A DNA stretch of 27,373 bases, from the NCBI GenBank assembly GCA_013423325.1, contig BLJB01000191.1, positions 153 to 27,525 on the forward strand. Direction: 5' to 3'. Position 1 is the stretch's first letter; each line of letters starts with the position of its first letter. The DNA comes from Usnea hakonensis. Its lineage: Eukaryota > Ascomycota > Lecanoromycetes > Lecanorales > Parmeliaceae. Made by a program: the position numbers and the translations under genes. The notes beneath the pieces are model-generated. The model saw only the letters and a list, made by a program, of their open reading frames with translations. It had not been told where the DNA came from and made no database searches. Positions 21,449 to 27,373 of the stretch are shown in pieces.

Positions 21449-24350
21449 CACCACCCTAGATAGAACAATAAAGGGCGATATACGTACTACAAAATGGCTG
21501 ATAGACTTATCGAAGTTACCCAAGCTAAGGAAATAACTTTAGGGCTACTAAGCGACTTAGCTATATAGAAATCCCAGGGCTAGGAGTTAGCTATTGATCT
21601 AGTCTTCCTAATATCGACTATCTATTAGACTATAGTCTATTATACCCTAAAAGAAGACCTAGGATACGCGTCTAACTATATACTAGTAGTAATAGAACTA
21701 GAATAATAATAGAAAAGGATACTAATAAGAAAATAATAACTATAGAAGAAATTAGTTAAAAAAGATACTACCTCTAAGGTAGCTAGAGGTAATAGTACCC
21801 TATAAAGTACTTTCTCTAGGAGGCTTATAAGAACGAAGGAGGAGATAGACGCCTTCGTAGAGACTATAAACTAAGGTTTCTAGAAAATAATAGAGAACTA
21901 TATACTATAGATAGAGCCTACGACTAACTCGAAATTATATTAGAATATAGATTATATAAGAGTTATTAAGATAGTTAAATTTAGGCTAAAAGAGTACTAT
22001 CGACTTTAAGATAAATAATTAATTAAGAAACTTTAGGAAGCTAAAAGAGAGAAGGTAAAAATTATATATAAAATTTATATACTTTATTAATACGAGGGAG
22101 TATATAAAATATTTTTAAAAAAAGATAGAATCTAGAAACTTATTTAATAGAAAAGAGAGTAGAGTATAGCTCTAAAACCCTTACTATAATTTTTAGCTAT
22201 TCTAGATTAAAGAGAGATAAAATAGTCTAGATTTAAAAATAAAATTAATATTCTAAAAAGAGTACTATTTCTATCTATCCTAATAATTAATCTAAAGATA
22301 TTCTAGATATCTAATATCTAACTCTAATACCTATAGGGGATAGGATTAATAGAGACGAGGTACTAAAAGTAATTATATATCTAATAGTAAATAAAGTTTT
22401 AGGCGTCTTAGAAATCCCTAATTAATTTTTAAAGAGTATAGCTTTATATATTATAGACTCTCTTACTAGACTCTTCTAAGTCTACTTTAATTTAGGATAC
22501 TATCCGAAAATCTTTAAAGAGGCTAATACGGTAATATTAAAAAAGCCGAATAAGCCCGACTATTTAGAATCTAAAATATATTAATTAATAATCTTACTTA
22601 ATATTCTAAATAAAGTACTAGAAATAGTAATCTTAAAGCGGTTAATAGAATTAATAGAAAGATATAATCTTCTCTTTTAATAGTAAATAGAAGTAAAAAA
22701 AGATAGATTAATAGAAATAATATTAGAATTACTAATAAAAGTAGTTTATATTATATAGAATTATAATATTATTAATAATAGGAAAATTACTAGCCTACTT
22801 CTATTAGATATTATAGATACTTTTAATAATATTTTATATAAAAGGCTCCTTTATAATCTAAAAGAAAAGAGAGTCCTAGAAAAGATAATAAAATAGATAT
22901 CTAGCTTTCTTATAGATAGAGTAATATTTATAATATTAGAGAGCTAGATAAATATAATAGAGATAATAAAGATAGATATTTTTTAAAAATTATTAATCTT
23001 CTCTATACTATTTCTCTTTTTTAATACCCCTCTAATTAAATAATATATAAGGGCCGCTCTCTCTATCTAGATAGAAGGTTTTATTAATAATATTTATCTA
23101 CTAGTATATAGCGAAAGTATAAAAGATAATTATAAAATATTATATAAGGCCTATAATATCTATTTTAGATAGACTAAAATATATAGGGTAATATTCGCTT
23201 TTAAAAAATATAAGCTAGTATATTTTATAAAAAGTCTAAAGAAATTTAATATAAAGATATTTTTAGACTTTAAAAAAATAAAAATAGACTCTAATCTAAA
23301 TATTAAAATATTAGATTTATATATAAATACTAAATTCTAATAGAGACTATATATTATTTAGCTAATAGCCTATACTATAGGATAGAAACGAGCTCTAGAA
23401 TATCTTATCGACTTAATATAGAGAGTAATATTCGCTAGATATTATATAGTATATAATATAATTATATATTTAATATTAATATTTATAGTACTAATCTAGT
23501 ACTATCTTTACGGGACTAAGGGATTCTTCTAGAAATCCTCTAAGAAGCTAGCTAAAATATAAAACGAGTATCTTTATAAAGTAACTAGAGTATATAAAGC
23601 TATACCTATTCTAATTCTAAAGGCGGAAATATTAATACCCCTATTAAAATATTAGCTAGATAAATTAATACTATAATATTAAGCTTTATAAGATATTTAC
23701 GCTACTATAAGAGAGGGTAATAAATAAATTATTTAATACTTTTAGATTAATAGAGGTAGAAGAAAGAAGCTAAAGCCTATATCTATAATAAAAAAAGAAG
23801 CCTAGGCTCTTAAGACTCTAGAAAAAAAGAGTTAGAACTAAGTAGTTACTAATATAAAAAGAAAGAAGGGATAGATTAATCTACTTAAAGATATTAAGAA
23901 ATATTAGAGTATTAATATTATAAGATAGAAAATATAAGATTAATTCTATAATCGAAGATTAAAAAAATAAGAAAAATATTAATAAGAGATTTTAAATATA
24001 ATAAGAACCTCTATTTAAATAAAAGACTTATATAATAAAAGGTTCGATTATTATAGAATATTAAAGAAAGCTAAAAACTTAATTACTATCTAAATAAAAA
24101 GTAGTAAAATTAGATTTAATATATTCCTTAATAAAATAAGGGTACTAGGGATTAACTCTAATTATATATATAGATAGAGAAAATAGAATATTAAATATAT
24201 TCTTCTCTTCTATTTAAAATTATATAGAAATAGATTATAGTTACTTATAGAGATAAGTACTAAAGATTTCTAGATAATATTAACTATAATTAAAGAGATT
24301 TAGATAGTAGTAAAATAGATAGTTAATTTAAATTAATTAAATAGCTTCGA
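21449..24350 (+). pseudogene. LINE-B ORF2: endonuclease C-terminus, reverse transcriptase, C-terminal zinc motif
   Basis: The frame opens with His-His-Pro-Arg-(stop for Trp)-Asn-Asn at 21449, continues through an in-frame Met (21494) and reaches 'IDLVFLS' and 'EDLGYASDH'-type endonuclease blocks by about 21690. The linker follows. RT begins near 22330, with 'YRPI'-like and 'LLLDIIDTFNN' (former LLD-AF) blocks around 22560-22830, and FxDD as Phe-Ile-Asn-Asn at 23080-23091. Near 24140-24230 a cluster equivalent to C-x-C...KHVLLFCP has its Cys codons changed to Tyr; this type of zinc motif closes ORF2 in many LINEs. The spared N-terminal stretch holds only isolated RIP hits, including one Trp-to-TAG change. 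Confidence 0.88.
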
Positions 24351-24704
24351 GCTAGCTAGTAAATAACTTTAATAATTAAAATTACCCCTTAGAGTAGAGG
24401 AGATTACTAAGTCTAAAAAGGGCGTATAAAAAAAAGACTATACTAGCCCTTAGAGGCCGAGGCGGTTAAGGGAAATAAATATAGAGATTAAAAAAGTCGA
24501 GATATAGAAAAAAAAAGATACGCGATAATATATTAGAACTCCTTAAGAATATAATAGAGAGAAAATATATTATTTAGTTAGAATTTTTATTTAAGGGTTC
24601 GCTCTTAGGTTTTTTCGACGTCTAGCTCTACTAGCTTAATAATAATAGTACCCTTATTAGCTTATATCAAGTAGCTAGTATAGGCGTATAATATAATTAA
24701 TCAA
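24351..24704 (+). other. LINE-B 3' untranslated region
   Basis: About 350 bp after the ORF2 zinc motif and before the 16-bp duplication. It contains G+C-richer scraps (near 24460 and 24600-24630) and a few surviving CA dinucleotides at the very end. There is no coding motif. No poly(A) tail or simple tail repeat is evident. Confidence 0.6.
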
Positions 24705-24720
24705 TTAAAGCTATCTTATT
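24705..24720. repeat. Target-site duplication of LINE-B, right half (16 bp)
   Basis: Exact copy of 21432-21447; A2 ORF1 resumes from here towards 25553 on the minus strand. Confidence 0.94.
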
Positions 24721-25400
24721 ATATTTTCTAATATTATACTTTTAGTTATACTTAATATATCTAGTTTTATTTTTATAATAGATAACTATATAGTTCTATT
24801 TCTAGTAATTAAAGTATTATACTATTTTATATATATAATATAATATTTTTTTTATCTTTTCTATCTTAATTAGGCTTTTTAATATTAATCTAAAAACTAT
24901 TTCTTTTATAATAATATTAATAATTAATAATAAGTACTTTTTTTTATTCCCTTTTAATATTAGTCTTTTTATACTTACTATCTACTTTATCTTTATTATA
25001 TTTAGATCTAAATATAATTTTTTATTATTTTTTTATATTTTCTTTTTTATAACTTTTTTATTTTTTATATTTAACGCCTTAATTTTTATTCTATATATTA
25101 TTATAGTATAGATCCTCTTTATTATCTTTATAATTTTAAACTTTTTAATAGTCTAGATTAGATCTTTCTTTAGAAGTTTTTTTATCTTTATACTAGTTAT
25201 TTAGAGTTTATTATTTCTACTCTTTAATCTCTATACTATTATAATATCTTTTAACGCGTATTCTACTATTTTAAAGGATACGATAAGGTTCTTACTAGTA
25301 ACTTTTATTATAGATATCCTCTTCTCTTTCTTTTTTATTCTAACTAGAAGTTATCTTATCCTCTTAGATTTTTCCGTAATCTTTTTTTAGATTTATATTA
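24721..25400 (-). pseudogene. LINE-A ORF1, copy A2 (first fragment, with zinc knuckles 1 and 2)
   Basis: The minus-strand sequence parallels A1 15304-16000 over its whole length: Lys-rich basic protein, then zinc knuckles 1 and 2 at about 24730-24860 with Cys and His replaced by Tyr. LINE-B has inserted immediately after the second knuckle. The sequence upstream (25400-25553) may hold the ORF1 beginning or 5' untranslated region; I could not fix a start codon. Confidence 0.82.
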
Positions 25401-25439
25401 CTAGCCCTATCCTCGTATCCTATATTAATAGCCCCGTAA

Positions 25440-25553
25440 AGGGGTTTCCTTTACTCCAGTATCCCCTAGGGGAGCCTTAGAAGGTCGGGGTACTCGACCC
25501 GCTATCTATTAGGCTCTAGGGCCTATATACTTCTTTCTGTACGTGGGCTTCGA
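25440..25553 (-). other. RIP-spared 5' terminal segment of LINE-A copy A2
   Basis: G+C rises sharply and CA/TG dinucleotides reappear (for example at 25454-25456 and 25537-25546). The segment ends at the target duplication 25554-25564. It has no counterpart elsewhere in the window, which may be why it escaped mutation. Confidence 0.7.
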
Positions 25554-25564
25554 ATAGTAAGACT
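25554..25564. repeat. Target-site duplication of LINE copy A2, right half (11-13 bp)
   Basis: Exact copy of 17390-17400; the A1 ORF2 linker continues from here on the plus strand. Confidence 0.9.
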
Positions 25565-27290
25565 ATATAAGAGGCGAAATACCTTATAATTAAATATTAA
25601 AATAATTATAAAGATTAAAGAAAAAAATAATAATATATAGTTATAAAATATTAAAATAAAATAATTAATAGAGTTAAAATATTTAACTTTAGATAGAAAA
25701 TTTATAAAATAGAAGAGTTATAAAAGAGAATCTAGAAACTAGCTAAATAAATTAAATAGAATAATATAAATTTAAAGCTATTATTTAAATTTCTAGTATT
25801 TAAAGATAAAGAAATTAGTCTAAAAAGATTATTTAAAAATAAAGTTAAAATATTTTAAAAAATATTCTTTTTTTTCCCCTTATAAGTAGATTTTACTAAT
25901 ATTAAAGATTCTATCTATTTAGGCTTAGTCGAAATAATTATAGAGCTAATAGAGAAAAAAGTTAAAATAGCTATCTTTTACTCTAAATAAAATAAAGCCC
26001 TAGAAATAGATAGAATATTAAATAGATTTTTAAGACTAGTTATTAAAAAGGCTCTTTTATAGTTTATTAAACTCTTCTAAATATATATAAATCTAGATTA
26101 TTATCTAAAAAAATTTAAAGTCGCTAATATAATAGTTCTTTATAAATTAGATAAAGATAATTATTTCGAATTAAAATTATATTGACTAATTACTTTATTA
26201 AGTATTTTAGAAAAGGCTCTAGAAATAATTATAGTTAAAAGGCTTAATAATTATATAAAAGAATATAATCTTCTCTCTCTAAAATAGATAGATATATAAA
26301 GAGAATAATCTACTAAAACTACTCTAAAAATAATAGTAAATATAATATATATTATATAGAGTAGTAGTAAATAATATATAGCTAATCTACTCTCTCTAAA
26401 TATAGTAGAAGTATTTAATAATATATTCTATAAGCGGCTACTTTATAATTTTAAATCTAAAAGGATTTCTCTCTAAATAATAAATTAGATATTAAACTTC
26501 TTTATAGAAAGGGTAATATTAATAATATTAAAATAAAAGATAAGCGAGATAAAGTTAATAGAGATAGAAATTTTATAAAGATCTTTAATATCCTCTATAT
26601 TATTTCTATTTTCTAATATATCGCTTATTAAAAATTACTCGAAACTAAAATTAAAACTCTAAATAGATAGCTTTATTAATAATATATATTTATTAATATA
26701 TAGAACGAGTACTAAGATTAATTATAAAATATTAAAAATAATTTATAAGATATATTTAAATTAAATAAAAATATATAAAGTAACCTTTATCTCTAAAAAA
26801 TATAAATTTATCTATTTTATTAAACGATTAAAGCACTTTAATATAAAAGCTATAATAGATCTAGAAATAACTATTATAGAGTTAAAAAGTAGTATATAAA
26901 TTTTAAATTTATATATAGATAAAAAATAAAAATAAGGCCTCTATTTAAAAAAGATAAAGATTAAAATAATATTCTAATATTTTATACTTTTAATAATAGC
27001 TACCTTAATATAAAGAATAATATTAAATTAAGTATATATAATATACTAGATAATAGTTCGACTAGTAATAATATATATAATAATTATTTAATATAATCTA
27101 ATAAATATATAAGGGGTATTAAAAATATTAAGAAGATAGTTAGAGATAATCTAAAATAAGTATTTAAAATATATCTTAAAAGTATATAGAGTAATAATAT
27201 TAGAGAATTAAAAATAAAGATAGATATCTACTCTATATAGATCTTTATAGATCTAGTAATCCTCTATTATTAGGCCTTTAAGGGAGTATA
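25565..27290 (+). pseudogene. LINE-A ORF2 continued, copy A1: linker and reverse transcriptase
   Basis: The frame resumes in the linker after the endonuclease. RT is recognised from about 25880: 'NKALEIDRI' near 25990, 'LYKLDKDNY' near 26140, 'ITLLSILEKALE' near 26195, 'LLSLNIVEVFNN' near 26390, and FxDD as Phe-Ile-Asn-Asn at 26672-26683. The thumb follows and similarity to A3 continues to about 27283. Stops are TAA/TAG, with one isolated TGA near 26184 in a slightly spared spot. The ORF is cut near 27290, before its C-terminus. Confidence 0.87.
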
Positions 27291-27373
27291 TGAAAGCCTT
27301 TTACTGATATATGATCTGATGAGATGATGGAAGGACGATCATTCCAATCCATGGTTGACAGCGGCAACGAGGC
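27284..27373. other. Right border of the RIP block
   Basis: From about 27284 the sequence abruptly regains TG, CA, Met and Trp codons and balanced composition. It no longer matches LINE-A, which in A3 continues for another kilobase. It therefore marks a breakpoint or truncation of A1 and the start of non-repetitive or younger DNA. It is too short to identify a gene. Confidence 0.6.

Larger units (their letters stand above)
21448..24704 (+). mobile_element. LINE-B, 5'-truncated non-LTR retrotransposon, innermost insertion
   Basis: A 3257-bp plus-strand element flanked by an exact 16-bp duplication. Its protein pattern is clearly related to LINE-A, but its nucleotide sequence is different, so I treat it as a second family. 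It is truncated at the His-His-Pro of the endonuclease DFNLHHP motif and ends at 24704 with ...AATTAATCAA rather than the LINE-A ATTGG-type tail. Its first 110 bases are nearly RIP-free. As the innermost element it is the last insertion of the 17401-25553 nest. Confidence 0.92.
17401..25553 (-). mobile_element. LINE-A copy A2 (minus strand), longest copy, split by LINE-B
   Basis: A2 starts (5') at 25553 and ends (3') at 17401, where a tail of ATTAG ATTAG ATTAA adjoins the target duplication. Without LINE-B and its duplication it is about 4.88 kb, the longest LINE-A here, covering part or all of ORF1, the endonuclease, the RT and the 3' end. The first 114 bases (25440-25553) are almost RIP-free; the rest is the most heavily mutated LINE-A copy. 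It inserted into A1 in the opposite orientation. Whether 25553 is a true 5' end or a truncation is unknown. Confidence 0.92.
61..27290. other. RIP-saturated AT-rich heterochromatic block
   Basis: Almost the whole window lacks CA and TG dinucleotides and is dense in TA. RIP leaves this signature because it converts C to T mainly in CpA on either strand of duplicated DNA. Repeat copies inside the block differ from one another nearly only by C/T and G/A changes. Every recognisable reading frame carries many TAA/TAG stops. Exceptions are short islands near 3040-3060, 3225-3380, 5058-5092, 10505-10611, 15061-15143, 15252-15303, 21448-21560 and 25440-25553. RIP is known from Pezizomycotina, so the source is most likely a filamentous ascomycete. 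Mitochondrial DNA is excluded by the nested nuclear retroelements. Confidence 0.95.
15304..27290 (+). mobile_element. LINE-A copy A1 (plus strand), split by an 8.2-kb nested insertion
   Basis: A1 occupies 15304-17400 and resumes at 25565, ending near 27290. The left part holds ORF1 and the endonuclease end of ORF2; the right part holds the linker and reverse transcriptase. Alignment by eye with copy A2 shows that the sequence after AGTAAGACT at 17400 continues at 25565. About 3.8 kb of A1 remains. Its 5' end is cut at the gypsy LTR (15303/15304). Its 3' end is missing: similarity to A3 and A4 stops near 27290, before the 3' region and ATTGG-type tail. A1 is the oldest LINE in this nest, since A2 lies inside it. 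Confidence 0.9.

Noticed and set aside
24600..25553. A separate ORF1-only element between LINE-B and the A1 reverse transcriptase
   Set aside because: The 16-bp duplication at 21432-21447 and 24705-24720 shows that 24705-25553 is the 5' part of copy A2, cut off by LINE-B; 24600-24704 is the LINE-B 3' end.
61..27290. Mitochondrial or plasmid DNA because of the extreme A+T content
   Set aside because: The block contains nested LTR and non-LTR retroelements of nuclear type and shows specific CA/TG loss with directional transitions, which is RIP and not organellar composition.
61..27290. Short open reading frames and promoter-like TATA boxes scattered through the window
   Set aside because: At this composition TATA strings and short ORFs occur by chance everywhere, and those inside the elements conflict with the recognised frames.
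27340..27353. CCAAT-like bases that might be the 3' tail of LINE-A1
   Set aside because: The sequence before them does not match the LINE-A 3' end seen in A2, A3 and A4, so the resemblance is probably chance.

Overview
This window is a block of transposon relics destroyed by repeat-induced point mutation (RIP), the C-to-T mutation of duplicated DNA known from filamentous ascomycetes (Pezizomycotina). From about base 61 to 27290 the sequence is extremely A+T rich. The dinucleotides CA and TG are almost absent over kilobases and TA is greatly over-represented. Ordinary-looking sequence appears only at the two window ends and in short islands. Copies of the same repeat differ almost only by C/T and G/A changes. 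I see no intact host gene, tRNA, rRNA or CRISPR array. The species cannot be named; an AT-isochore or pericentromeric/subtelomeric heterochromatin block of a RIP-competent fungus fits.

Layout. (1) 1-60: left edge with normal dinucleotides. (2) 61-3388: RIP-saturated sequence that I cannot assign, with a 45-bp and a 78-bp tandem repeat and a RIP-spared island at 3225-3390. (3) 3389-5057: 3' part of a Ty1/copia element on the minus strand (reverse transcriptase end plus RNase H). (4) 5058-15303: a minus-strand Ty3/gypsy chromovirus, about 6.67 kb without its insertions, with 184-bp LTRs. It is interrupted by two minus-strand copies of one LINE family ('LINE-A'): copy A3 inside its reverse transcriptase (8291-10611) and copy A4 inside its 5' LTR (13911-15143). 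(5) 15304-27290: a plus-strand LINE-A copy (A1). It is split at base 17400 by a minus-strand LINE-A copy (A2, 17401-25553), which is itself split by a plus-strand copy of a second LINE ('LINE-B', 21448-24704). (6) About 27290-27373: normal-composition sequence that does not match LINE-A.

The nesting is supported by target-site duplications (11-16 bp) that survive at four LINE insertions and by coding frames that resume on the far side of each insertion. RIP has changed key residues in the expected direction: Asp to Asn in the polymerase FxDD/YxDD and protease D-T-G motifs, Cys and His to Tyr in zinc knuckles, and Gln and Trp codons to stops. All elements were therefore coding-competent types before RIP.

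The most informative oddities are these. The two flanks of the gypsy element belong to different host elements (copia on the left, LINE-A ORF1 on the right) with no matching duplication, which implies recombination. RIP spares the edges of repeats. Mutation load differs between LINE-A copies. The left 3.3 kb is unassigned and holds tandem repeats with periods divisible by three.
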